Of a stretch of 64,000 bases of DNA, positions 45,396 to 54,122 are shown one piece after another. A program made the translations under genes and the position numbers. The notes under the pieces were generated by a model. It was not told the DNA's origin and did not search any database. It saw only the letters and a program-made list of their open reading frames with translations. The stretch is from contig REAZ01000017.1 of NCBI GenBank assembly GCA_004294445.1, forward strand, positions 62,001 through 126,000. The letters are read 5' to 3'. How positions within the stretch are numbered: position 1 is the first letter of the stretch; each line of letters begins with the position of its first letter. The DNA is from Cytophagales bacterium. Lineage in GTDB: Bacteria > Bacteroidota > Bacteroidia > Cytophagales > Thermoflexibacteraceae.

Positions 45396-47840
45396 ATGTA
45401 CGCAGAAATCAGGGAAGAAGAACTCAAAAATAAGATTGCAGAGGCTTATTTTAGCGAATTTGATTGCACAAAAATCATTGGAAACATTGATTTTTGTGTG
45501 AGTATTCCGCATCGAGAACTTTTTGCCGAAACGCAATCTTTGCTTTGGGCAGAAGCAAAAAAAGAAAGTGCAGACCTCTATAAATCTGTGGTACAGTTAA
45601 TTTTGACTATTGGCAAGGCGCGTACTTTTGATAAAATCCTTCCTCCCGCGTTTTTAGGAGCTTTCGATGCCGAAAAAATTGCTTTCATTCCCTACAATAC
45701 CATTCAAGAAATTTTTTATCTCAACGATTTTAACTGGAATGTAACCCCCTCTAACTACGAAAGCAAGGAATTTGGGCTTGTCTTGGAAAAAGTAAGGCAA
45801 AATATCAATGAAAATTCACTCATTTTTTATTTCGGAAAAGATGCATCAGAAATTCATCAATTCATCAAAAATAATTTTATTTCTGGGAAAAATAGTTTCT
45901 CAAAAATACAAATTGACAAAAATAACTTTATCATCATTTACAATAAATGGCTGCAAACCGTAAAACCTACCATTGCCGTCGATTGGGAGATGATTAAAAA
46001 AAGTGGAATGATTGATGCCGATTTTTACCTTGCCGACTTGCTTTCCCTTGAAAATGAAACGCTGAAAGAAAAATTATTTGTCTTACTCAAAACCAACTAC
46101 TACGAATTAGATAGAAAATTAGCAGAATCGGGCTTGTTTACGTCCAGCAAAACTTCGTTTTTAGACAAACAAAAAGCACATCAGCAGTTTTGGAACAAGT
46201 ACCAACGCCCACCAAAAGAAGAATATTGGGATTATATCGTCAATAGGCGCGATTTGTTGGTGCCGCAAGATGTCAGGGAACGCAAAGGCAGTTTTTATAC
46301 GCCGCAAATTTGGGTAGAGCTTTCCCAAAAATATTTGGCTGACGTGCTGGGAGAAAACTGGCAAGACGAGTATTATATTTGGGACTGTGCGGCGGGAACA
46401 GGAAATTTATTGGCGGGCTTGACCAACAAATACCATATTTTTGCCTCTACCTTAGATAGGCAAGATGTGGACGTGATGAAAGACCGAATCCAAAACGGGG
46501 CAAATTTGTTAGAAGACCATGTTTTTCAGTTCGATTTCTTGAATGATAGTTTTGAAAAATTACCTAAAAACTTGCAAGATATTATCAACAATAGCGAAAA
46601 ACGCAAAAAATTGGTCATGTATATCAATCCGCCCTATGCGGAAACTGCTAAAAATGACACAAAAAATAAAGAAAGAATTAATAAAAGAGGAGTTTCATTT
46701 ACAAAAGTGCAGCTTCAGTACGGAGAACTGATAGGGATTGCTACCAAAGAACTATTTGCACAATTCTTAGCAAGAATTTATAACGAAATACCAAATTCAA
46801 ATCTTGCACATTTTTCAACGTTAAAAGTAATACAGGGACCTAATTTTTTTAAATTTCGCAGTTTTTTCAAGAGCAAATTCATGAAGGGTTTTGTAGTCCC
46901 TGCCAATACATTTGATAATGTAAATGGTCAATTTCCAATTGGCTTTATGATTTGGGAACTTGGCGACGAGAAAAAATTTAGTCATATCATCTGTGATGTT
47001 TATGATAAACAGAAACAAAAAATAGGGCAAAAAAAATTTTATGCTTATGACAAAGATTTATTCATCACAGATTGGTATAGACAGTACCATACAAGAGAAG
47101 TAAGTGAAAGTAATATTGGGGCTATTGGGCTTTACGGAAGCGATTTTCAACATAATAATTTCATTAGAATCACAGGTTGCAACGAACACCCTAATAGGTG
47201 GACTTTTATTGTAAAAAACAATTTAATAGCAACAAGTATTTACTTAGCCTTAAGGCACTGCATCGAGCATACTTGGTTAAATAATCAAGACCAATTTTTG
47301 TATCCAAACAAAAAATGGGAAAAAGACAAGAAGTTTCAGAATGACTGCCTAACTTTTGCACTTTTTCATGAGCGAAATAAAATTAGCTATAAAGAAGGGA
47401 CAAATCATTGGATTCCTTTTACCGAGCAGGAGGTAAATGCGAGGGCAAAGTTTGAAAGTAATTTCATGACACAGTTCATCAAAGGCAAACTAAAGCAAGA
47501 AGACAACGGCACTTTGCTGGCAACTGAAAAACAGCGAACTACACCTTTAGAATTTTCGCCAGAGGCTCAGGCAGTCTTTGAGGCGGGTAAAAAACTATGG
47601 ATTTACTACCACCAAACTATTTATCACATCAATACTTTGGGCGAGCAAAGGTCGTTTGTAAATGCTTCGCTTTATGATATTCGGGAGTATTTTCAGGGGC
47701 GCAATGAAAATGGCAAGATGAAAAACAAAAGCGAAGATGAAAAATATTTGGAACTGATTGCTGATTTGCGCGATGCTTTGAAGCTATTAGCCCAAAAAAT
47801 AGAGCCAAAAGTTTATGAGTATGAGTTTTTGAAAGGGTGA
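45396..47840 (+). CDS. Type IIG-like restriction-modification enzyme (third copy)
   Basis: 814 residues from ATG 45396. N-terminal nuclease motif: D32 in NIDFCV and E53-A-K55 in LLWAEAKKE, a PD-(D/E)xK spacing. Methylase: FYTPQIW, motif I DCAAGTGN (330-337) instead of the common DPACGSG, and catalytic NPPY (411-414). C-terminal target-recognition region (about 560-814) not recognised in detail. The motif I change keeps the core Gly residues. It is followed after 35 bp by a small membrane-anchored protein gene of unknown role. No separate subunits. Confidence 0.78.
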   Translation: MYAEIREEELKNKIAEAYFSEFDCTKIIGNIDFCVSIPHRELFAETQSLLWAEAKKESADLYKSVVQLILTIGKARTFDKILPPAFLGAFDAEKIAFIPYNTIQEIFYLNDFNWNVTPSNYESKEFGLVLEKVRQNINENSLIFYFGKDASEIHQFIKNNFISGKNSFSKIQIDKNNFIIIYNKWLQTVKPTIAVDWEMIKKSGMIDADFYLADLLSLENETLKEKLFVLLKTNYYELDRKLAESGLFTSSKTSFLDKQKAHQQFWNKYQRPPKEEYWDYIVNRRDLLVPQDVRERKGSFYTPQIWVELSQKYLADVLGENWQDEYYIWDCAAGTGNLLAGLTNKYHIFASTLDRQDVDVMKDRIQNGANLLEDHVFQFDFLNDSFEKLPKNLQDIINNSEKRKKLVMYINPPYAETAKNDTKNKERINKRGVSFTKVQLQYGELIGIATKELFAQFLARIYNEIPNSNLAHFSTLKVIQGPNFFKFRSFFKSKFMKGFVVPANTFDNVNGQFPIGFMIWELGDEKKFSHIICDVYDKQKQKIGQKKFYAYDKDLFITDWYRQYHTREVSESNIGAIGLYGSDFQHNNFIRITGCNEHPNRWTFIVKNNLIATSIYLALRHCIEHTWLNNQDQFLYPNKKWEKDKKFQNDCLTFALFHERNKISYKEGTNHWIPFTEQEVNARAKFESNFMTQFIKGKLKQEDNGTLLATEKQRTTPLEFSPEAQAVFEAGKKLWIYYHQTIYHINTLGEQRSFVNASLYDIREYFQGRNENGKMKNKSEDEKYLELIADLRDALKLLAQKIEPKVYEYEFLKG

Positions 47841-47875
47841 TGAAATAATAAAATGAGTGTTTAACTATAAAAACA

Positions 47876-48295
47876 ATGAAAAAAGAAAGCCTTATCATAC
47901 GTAGAGATAATGTGAATGTATTGCGTGATTTTTTAGCTGCACTTTTTGTGTTATTCCTTGTAGGTTACTGTTCTTTTTCAGACGTTAGAGTTATCTACGA
48001 GAGAAGTTTTAAAGACTATGATAAGGAAATTAAAAAATATCTGAAAGACAATGACCTAACATACATTGAAACAAAGAAAAATATAGGCTATGCAGATTGG
48101 AGGGATAGTCCTTTTGATAAGCCACCTATTATTGACGTACAGGTTCAAATTAATGACCAGTCATACAGCAAGACAAAATATAAAATAGTAATTGCGTCGA
48201 GAAATGGAAAAAAATATAAGGTTTGGGTAAAGATAATTTCCAGATTTTATAGCGATATAGAGATAGTTTTTGCAGAGAGGCTCATCACTAAATAG
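47876..48295 (+). CDS. Membrane-anchored protein of unknown function
   Basis: 139 residues. Basic N-terminus, one membrane helix (about 19-38, possible Cys at 35 within LFLVGYCSFS) and a mixed charged extracytoplasmic part without known motifs. It begins 35 bp after the restriction-modification gene at 45396, same strand, which may be coincidence or a sign of cotransfer. No function can be given. Confidence 0.6.
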   Translation: MKKESLIIRRDNVNVLRDFLAALFVLFLVGYCSFSDVRVIYERSFKDYDKEIKKYLKDNDLTYIETKKNIGYADWRDSPFDKPPIIDVQVQINDQSYSKTKYKIVIASRNGKKYKVWVKIISRFYSDIEIVFAERLITK

Positions 48296-48386
48296 GTACT
48301 CAAAGAAAGTATATTTGCCTGAAAACAAATTTTTAGTTCGCATACTTATTCACCTCAAACTTGATTACAAATGAAACTATGATACA

Positions 48387-50447
48387 ATGAAGACATCTAT
48401 TATTTTGCTATTTTTGCTATTGGTATTCCCAATAACGACACAAGCCGAGATTGTTCTACCCAAAATATTTGGCGATAATATGGTATTGCAGAGAGATAGG
48501 CAGGTAGTAATATGGGGCAGGGCAACAACAAAGGGCGAAAAAATAGTGGTGAAAATTGCGGGGAAGGCATACCGAACTCGCGCGGAAGTAGATAGCACTT
48601 GGCGCGTGGTTTTGCAGCCTACCAAAGCGGGAGGAAATTACATTTTAGAGATTAGTGGAGAAAACAAAATTGCTTTTCGCAACGTTACTTTTGGGGATAT
48701 TTGGATTTGTAGTGGGCAGAATAATATGGATATGCCGCTCAATAAAGCCTCTGACGGGCGGGCTGAAATGCTCAAAGCCGAATTTCCAATGATTCGCCTT
48801 TTTACAGTCAAAAAAAACTACAGCTCCAAACCGCTCCAAGACATCGAGAGTGAGGAGGGTTGGCTACTGTCCGATATAGAAACCGCCGCTCATTTTTCGG
48901 CAGTTGGTTACTTTTTTGCCAAAGAAATTTTCACCCAGACCACTGTTCCTATCGGCATAGTGCAGGCTACTTATAATGGCTCCAAAATAGAGTCTTGGCT
49001 GAGTGCCGATGTCCTCAAAACCTTCCCCGAACTAAGAGAGAAAGTAGAGCTAATAGCCTCAAACCCCAATTACCTCAAAGAAAAGAAAGAAGAATTTGAA
49101 GCGACAAGCCAAAAAAAATGGTTTGAGCAGTTAGAAAGTTTGGACGAGGGTTTCAAAGATAGCATTGGCGGAGGGTGGGAATCACCGAAGATAAATACCA
49201 AAGACTGGTCAGAAATGTACCAACCGCGCGTTTGGTCTGCCAAAGGGCATGAATTAGCCGACTATAGTGGCTCTGTATGGTTTAGAAAGAAATTTGTCAT
49301 GCCTACTTTTTTCAAAAACAAAGATTTGGTATTGAGCTTGGGCGGACTGCACGATTACGATTTTACCTACGTCAATGGCAAAAAAGTAGGGCAAACCTAT
49401 AACTCAGAAACAAACAGAATCTACAAAATCCCGAAGGAATTTCTTAGAGAAGGAGAAAATGAAATTGTTGTTTTTTCTATTCATTTTGGAGGGGCGGGCG
49501 GCTTTAGTGGCATTGCCGACCAAGTGTATTTACGAAGTGCCGACAAAGAAGACCCGATAAGATACTCACTGGCAGGGAATTGGAAATTTAAAGCAGGTTT
49601 CCAACTTTTAGATAGCAAAAATATTCCTACATACCCCATTTTTCATGGGGAGCGTAATGAGCCTACTTTGCTCTACAATGCCATGATTGCCCCTCTACAA
49701 AAATTTGCAGTCAAAGGAATTTTGTGGTCGCAGGGCGAGGCAAATGTAGGCGTAGGCAAAGCCCGACAGTACCAAGCGTTTTTCCAATCACTTATCCAAG
49801 ACTGGCGCGAAAAATGGCGACAGCAATCAGGCTTTTTAGAGGAGTTGCCCTTCTTATATACTCAGTTAGCGGGCTATGGCAAAGGCAGCTCGCAGCCCGC
49901 AGAAAGTAGCTGGTCGGAAATGAGAGAAGTACAATCCCTCATGGCTAAAACCAAAAATGTAGGCATGGCTATCACCCTCGACTTGGGTGAAGAGGAAAGT
50001 ATGTTTTTCAGAAGCAAGCGCGAAGTAGGGAAAAGGTTGGCATATCAGGCACTCAAAATCTGTTATGCTAAAACAAACAGCTTTTATACAAGCCCTCAGT
50101 TTGAGGCAATGTCTATCACAGACGGCAATAAACTGAAGCTTACTTTCAGAATGGTAGGCGGCGGGCTGGTTGCCAAAAACCAGTACGGCTACTTGGAAGG
50201 GTTTGCCATAGCAGAAGAAAATGGAAAATTTCAATGGGCAAAAGCCTATATTTCAGGCTACAACACAGTGATTGTTTCGCATGACGACATGAAAAACCCC
50301 GCTTACGTTCGCTATGCGTGGGGAGATAATCCTGCGGCAAATCTCTTTACTAAGGAAGGTCTGCCAGCACTACCTTTCCGCACCGATAACCGCCTCTATA
50401 CAGCTACTGCCCCTACAAGTGTCGCAAAATCAGTGCAGGACGAATAA
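48387..50447 (+). CDS. Sialate O-acetylesterase homologue with replaced catalytic residues
   Basis: 686 residues with a signal peptide (1-20). Fold and order match the SASA family: MVLQRDRQVVIWG near the N-terminus, GDIWICSGQ, an inserted beta-galactosidase-type jelly roll (about 290-390), WSQGEANVG and the closing GKRLA region. The nucleophile motif GQSNM is GQNNM (Ser replaced by N112, codon AAT), and the DIHPKNK block aligns to S538-M-F540-F-R-S-K, so the catalytic Asp and His positions hold Ser and Phe. By family knowledge the Ser and His are needed for deacetylation. It is probably a pseudoenzyme that binds carbohydrate, or a changed hydrolase. Confidence 0.75.
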   Translation: MKTSIILLFLLLVFPITTQAEIVLPKIFGDNMVLQRDRQVVIWGRATTKGEKIVVKIAGKAYRTRAEVDSTWRVVLQPTKAGGNYILEISGENKIAFRNVTFGDIWICSGQNNMDMPLNKASDGRAEMLKAEFPMIRLFTVKKNYSSKPLQDIESEEGWLLSDIETAAHFSAVGYFFAKEIFTQTTVPIGIVQATYNGSKIESWLSADVLKTFPELREKVELIASNPNYLKEKKEEFEATSQKKWFEQLESLDEGFKDSIGGGWESPKINTKDWSEMYQPRVWSAKGHELADYSGSVWFRKKFVMPTFFKNKDLVLSLGGLHDYDFTYVNGKKVGQTYNSETNRIYKIPKEFLREGENEIVVFSIHFGGAGGFSGIADQVYLRSADKEDPIRYSLAGNWKFKAGFQLLDSKNIPTYPIFHGERNEPTLLYNAMIAPLQKFAVKGILWSQGEANVGVGKARQYQAFFQSLIQDWREKWRQQSGFLEELPFLYTQLAGYGKGSSQPAESSWSEMREVQSLMAKTKNVGMAITLDLGEEESMFFRSKREVGKRLAYQALKICYAKTNSFYTSPQFEAMSITDGNKLKLTFRMVGGGLVAKNQYGYLEGFAIAEENGKFQWAKAYISGYNTVIVSHDDMKNPAYVRYAWGDNPAANLFTKEGLPALPFRTDNRLYTATAPTSVAKSVQDE

Positions 50448-50473
50448 AATATACCAAGCAAAGGGCATAAAAA

Positions 50474-50501
50474 AAGACATCTATTAAAGATGCCTTTTTC
50501 T
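50474..50501 (+). terminator. Intrinsic terminator after the esterase-like gene
   Basis: AGACATCT and AGATGCCT form a near-perfect stem around a short loop, followed by TTTTTCT on the plus strand. Runs of A on the left would also permit termination in the other direction after the tRNA gene. Confidence 0.6.
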
Positions 50502-50533
50502 AATCAAAAATAATTCTAAACCCAAAAAATTTG

Positions 50534-50606
50534 TGGTGATAGACGGAATCGAACCGCCGACACAAGGATTTTCAGTCCTTTGCTCTACCAACTGAGCTAC
50601 ATCACC
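50534..50606 (-). tRNA. tRNA-Phe (anticodon GAA)
   Basis: On the minus strand: GGTGATG acceptor arm, GCTCAGTTGGTAGAGC D arm, anticodon stem-loop AGGACTGAAAATCCT with anticodon GAA, and T arm GGCGGTTCGATTCCGTC; acceptor arms pair over seven positions including one G-U. Length 73 nt with discriminator A; CCA is not encoded. Confidence 0.95.
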
Positions 50607-50756
50607 AATCAGCTAACTGATAGCTTGTTATCAAATTTAGCGTTGCAAAGGTACGGTAGTATTTCTAATTATGCAAGCACTTTGCGTATATTTTTTGTGT
50701 ATATTTTTCATACCAAATCATAAAGTATTGATTTTCATTTTTTTATCTGAAAAACC

Positions 50757-51392
50757 CTACAAGACTTTCCTGCCTTTTTCCCACTTATCTGCCCAATAAT
50801 AGACAGCCACAGCACTCAAAACGCCCAGCCATGCACCCGCATAAGTATCTATAAAAAAGTGTTGCACCAGATATATGCGCGACATTCCGACCAAAAAAGC
50901 AAGAAAAAAGAAAAAGCCCCCCAAAACTGCCCGCTTAAAAAGCAAGGCAAGCATCAGAAAAACGGCAAAAGCGGTAGCGGTATGCCCAGAGGGGAAGCTA
51001 TTATTGGTATGTATCTCTACGCCTTCTACCAAATGAAGCATCGCACTGTCGGCTAAATAGGCAACAGGGCGAAGCACATCAGGGAAAAATACTTTCTTGA
51101 AAAGCTGCGAAAGTAGCCCCGAAAGAGCGAAGGAAGAGAAAATAAGTGCTGCCTGCTTGTACCTTCGGAACAAAAGGAAAATAATACTCAAAAGCACAAA
51201 AAATAATCCATCGCCCAAATGGGTAATGTAGCGAAATAAAAAATCCGCAGCAGGCTGATGGAATTGGTTTAGCCAAAAAACATCATCACCCTTGCGGACA
51301 AAAATGACTATAATAAGCCCTGAGAGGAAGTAAAAAAAGAGTAACTTAAAAAAAGTAGAATTTCCTCTATAAATATCTTTAAAAAATTTCAT
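50757..51392 (-). CDS. PAP2-family membrane phosphatase
   Basis: 211 residues with about six membrane helices. The three phosphatase motifs are complete: KVFFPDVLRP, PSGHT, and SRIYLVQHFFID. Such enzymes dephosphorylate phosphatidate, undecaprenyl pyrophosphate or lipid A at the membrane. Which substrate is used here cannot be told. It lies downstream of the sigma factor gene, on the same strand, 44 bp away. Confidence 0.9.
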   Translation of the reverse strand: MKFFKDIYRGNSTFFKLLFFYFLSGLIIVIFVRKGDDVFWLNQFHQPAADFLFRYITHLGDGLFFVLLSIIFLLFRRYKQAALIFSSFALSGLLSQLFKKVFFPDVLRPVAYLADSAMLHLVEGVEIHTNNSFPSGHTATAFAVFLMLALLFKRAVLGGFFFFLAFLVGMSRIYLVQHFFIDTYAGAWLGVLSAVAVYYWADKWEKGRKVL

Positions 51393-51436
51393 GTTGTTTG
51401 CAGCGTATTTTATATACGGCTACAAAGATACACAAA

Positions 51437-51952
51437 TTAGTTGCTGTTATAAATGCTCAATCTATCTTTTAACTCTTTGCGAGCAATGTGAATTCTATTT
51501 TTTACCGTACCAATAGGAATATGTAACTTTTCTGCAATTTCATGGTATTTGAAACCTCTGAAGTGCATAAGGAAAGGCACTCTGTAAGCCTCGTCTATGC
51601 TACCTACTACTCTGTCTATATCGCTTTGCATGAAAGACGAATAAGCCAAATTGTAAGTTACATTGTTCATAGAGTTGATATAGTGCAAGTTATCGGTGGT
51701 ATCTATGAAAGTATTTTTACGCAACAACCTTTGATAGTTGGTGATGAAAGTATTTTTCATGATAGTATAAAGCCACGCTTTCAGATTAGTACCGTCAGCA
51801 AATTTATCACGATTAGTAAAGGCTTTGAGCATCGTTTCTTGCAACAAGTCGTTTGCATCTTCAGCATCTTTGGTCAGTTTGAGCGCAAATGGTTTCAATG
51901 AAACAGTCATTTGGTCTAATGATCGGTTAAACTCTGTTGTGTCCATAATCAT
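51437..51952 (-). CDS. ECF-type RNA polymerase sigma factor
   Basis: 171 residues. Region 2 (about 20-85, with DANDLLQETMLKAF and LKAWLYTIMKNTFITNYQR) and region 4 (about 110-165, a helix-turn-helix ending GTVKNRIHIARKEL) are present; no anti-sigma gene is adjacent. Region 2.4 YTIMKNTFI is typical for Bacteroidota sigma factors of the RpoE-like group. Start ATG 51952; ATG 51946 is an in-frame alternative. A 500-bp spacer separates it from the divergent transporter gene. Confidence 0.92.
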   Translation of the reverse strand: MIMDTTEFNRSLDQMTVSLKPFALKLTKDAEDANDLLQETMLKAFTNRDKFADGTNLKAWLYTIMKNTFITNYQRLLRKNTFIDTTDNLHYINSMNNVTYNLAYSSFMQSDIDRVVGSIDEAYRVPFLMHFRGFKYHEIAEKLHIPIGTVKNRIHIARKELKDRLSIYNSN

Positions 51953-52455
51953 TTTAGTTTTGTTTAAGCAAAGTTACATCTACTTAAACAAAAAACAAAT
52001 TTTTGTTTAAGTATTTTATATTTCTATTAAACAAAAAATCATAAAAATAGTACGCATACTCATCTCATTCTCAGTATTGTTAAAATTTAACTATTCGTAG
52101 TTAGTCTATAAATTATTTATAGTTAATATATTGATAAACAAATGGTTAATAATATTTTCTTACTTTGAAAATTACCTTTCTCTTTTTGCTAAAGTTTAAA
52201 ATAGCTATAAAAATTACATCGAAGTCGCAAAAAAATATTATTATTTTGTTTGAAATATTATAATTTTAACATATTAAAACCCAAACAAAAGTCATTTTGT
52301 TGTTAGTTTTTGCCAATTTGATGCACAATTTTCATCTAAAAAAATACATCTCTACCTTTCTGTTATGGCTTCTGTTTCGCATAATTTAATCTTTGAAAGT
52401 TTTGTAAATGTCAAATATGTTATGCTATTTTATTGTTTTAACAACCTTAGTAAAT
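51953..52455. other. 503-bp divergent AT-rich spacer
   Basis: Between the sigma factor and transporter genes. Very AT-rich with TTTG motifs but no exact TTG-N20-TAnnTTTG promoter found, and no convincing small gene, RNA or repeat. Confidence 0.4.
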
Positions 52456-53781
52456 ATGGAAAACAAAATACTTGCCGTACAGAAGCCCAAACTTTCCTTT
52501 TGGCAAATTTGGAACATGAGTTTTGGCTTCATGGGGATTCAGTTCGGCTTTGAGCTACAAAACTCTAATGTGAGCCGCATTTTTGAAACTTTAGGAGCAA
52601 AAACAGATGACATTCCTATTCTTTGGATTGCTGCTCCCGTAACGGGCTTATTGGTACAGCCTATTATCGGTTACCTAAGCGACCGCACTTGGCACGTTCG
52701 CTGGGGACGTAGGCGACCTTTCTTTTTTATTGGGGCGTTGCTTGCCTCTATAGCACTCATCTTCATGCCGAACTCCTCAACTCTTTGGATAGCAGGCGGT
52801 ATGCTTTGGATTATGGACGCATCTATTAATATCTCGATGGAGCCTTTTCGTGCCTATGTAGGCGATATGCTCCCTTCTGAGCAACGGACAACTGGCTTTG
52901 CAATGCAGAGTTTTTTCATCGGCATTGGCTCAGTAGTGGCAGCATTGCTCCCTTGGATTTTTACTAACTGGTTTGGCGTAGCTAATACTGCCGCCGCAGG
53001 CATGATTCCTCCTTCGGTCAAATGGTCGTTCTATTTGGGTGCATTTGCTTTTTTCTCTTGCGTGCTTTATACGGTGCTTACCTCTAAAGAGTATCCGCCC
53101 GAAGACATGGAGGCTTTCAGGAAAGAAAAAGAAGAAACTCGGTTCTTGGACGGCTTGCTCGATACTTTCATGGGGATTTTCAGAATGCCAAAAACCATGA
53201 CGCAGTTAGCTTTTGTACAGTTTTTTACTTGGTTTGCCCTGTTTTGTATGTGGATTTATACCAATAATGCCGTAACGAACTATTTATACGGCACGAGCGA
53301 TACCACAAGTGCTTTGTATAACGAAGGAGCAAACTGGGTCAATGTCTGCTCAAGCATCAGAAACCTTGTAGCAGCATTTGGGGCGTTCTTAATTCCTGTG
53401 CTTGCCAAAAAAACAAATCGGAAAACGGCACATTTTATCTGCCTGCTTATTGGGGGGCTGGGCTTACTTTCTATCAATTTTATTCCTTCTCCTTCGTATT
53501 TGGCACTCTCTATGAGTATGGTCGGCGTGGCTTGGGCAAGTATTTTGTCGATGCCGTATGCTATGCTTGCAGGGGCATTGCCCGCAGGGAAAATGGGCTA
53601 TTACATGGGTGTTTTCAATTTTTTTATCGTCATTCCTCAAATTGTAGCTTCGGGAACATTAGGCTTTATTACTACGCACATTTTTGGAGGTAATACACTC
53701 TATACCATTGCTTTGGGAGGCGTATCTATGATAATAGCAGGATTGCTTTGCCTAAATGTGCAAGATGTAGATGATAAGTAG
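52456..53781 (+). CDS. MFS sugar transporter (SLC45/sucrose permease-like)
   Basis: 441 residues from ATG 52456 (MENKILAVQKPKLSFWQIWN); an upstream ATG at 52408 would add 16 hydrophobic residues and is less likely. Twelve membrane helices. The SLC45-like pattern GYLSDRTWHVRWGRRRPF after helix 2 is typical for this MFS group, which moves disaccharides or maltose with protons. No sugar-degrading genes are adjacent, so the substrate is open. Confidence 0.88.
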   Translation: MENKILAVQKPKLSFWQIWNMSFGFMGIQFGFELQNSNVSRIFETLGAKTDDIPILWIAAPVTGLLVQPIIGYLSDRTWHVRWGRRRPFFFIGALLASIALIFMPNSSTLWIAGGMLWIMDASINISMEPFRAYVGDMLPSEQRTTGFAMQSFFIGIGSVVAALLPWIFTNWFGVANTAAAGMIPPSVKWSFYLGAFAFFSCVLYTVLTSKEYPPEDMEAFRKEKEETRFLDGLLDTFMGIFRMPKTMTQLAFVQFFTWFALFCMWIYTNNAVTNYLYGTSDTTSALYNEGANWVNVCSSIRNLVAAFGAFLIPVLAKKTNRKTAHFICLLIGGLGLLSINFIPSPSYLALSMSMVGVAWASILSMPYAMLAGALPAGKMGYYMGVFNFFIVIPQIVASGTLGFITTHIFGGNTLYTIALGGVSMIIAGLLCLNVQDVDDK

Positions 53782-53794
53782 CGATGATGAACTA

Positions 53795-53894
53795 TAAGTT
53801 ATGAATCATGAGTACGATTACAAAGTTCCCACTATTATTTTTTCATAACTATTTAATAGTAAATACTTTAATTAAACTCATAATTCATAACTTA
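53795..53894. repeat. Imperfect 18-bp inverted repeat flanking AT-rich loop
   Basis: TAAGTTATGAATCATGAG (53795-53812) pairs with CTCATAATTCATAACTTA (53877-53894) with one mismatch, across 64 nt. It lies between the transporter gene and a convergent small lipoprotein gene. A similar ACTCATCATTTATAACTTA occurs at 21162-21180. Confidence 0.55.
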
Positions 53895-53909
53895 CCTTTA
53901 TTACTTGGC

Positions 53910-54038
53910 TTACGCTTTTGCTACTTTGCTCGGCGTAGTTTTGGTCGTTTTTGAGTATGTAGGACAAGTTTTATAGGCACAAGAAGTAGTACCTAACAAA
54001 CAAACTGCGGCGATAATTACTAAAATTCTGTTTTTCAT
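53910..54038 (-). CDS. 42-residue lipoprotein
   Basis: ATG 54038 to TAA 53910. The sequence MKNRILVIIAAVCLLGTTSC is a signal peptide with acylated Cys at 20; the mature part AYKTCPTYSKTTKTTP is short, Thr/Lys-rich and has a CPTYSK motif that I associate with tiny Bacteroidota lipoproteins. Function unknown. It is transcribed toward the inverted repeat at 53795-53894. Signal peptide and stop support it; lack of a known family limits confidence. Confidence 0.65.
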   Translation of the reverse strand: MKNRILVIIAAVCLLGTTSCAYKTCPTYSKTTKTTPSKVAKA

Positions 54039-54122
54039 GTCTTTGATTTATGGGTTTAAAAAATTTGATTGCAAAATTAATAATTTGTCATTACTATTAT
54101 ACATTTTTTTTGATGAATACTT

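Larger units (their letters stand above)
50448..50756. other. 309-bp spacer with terminator and tRNA
   Basis: Between the esterase-like gene and the PAP2 gene. It contains the hairpin at 50474-50501 and the tRNA-Phe at 50534-50606; the rest is AT-rich with no further gene. Confidence 0.6.

Noticed and set aside
51953..52455. Small RNA in the spacer between sigma factor and transporter
   Set aside because: No GC-rich hairpin or terminator is visible in the AT-rich sequence.
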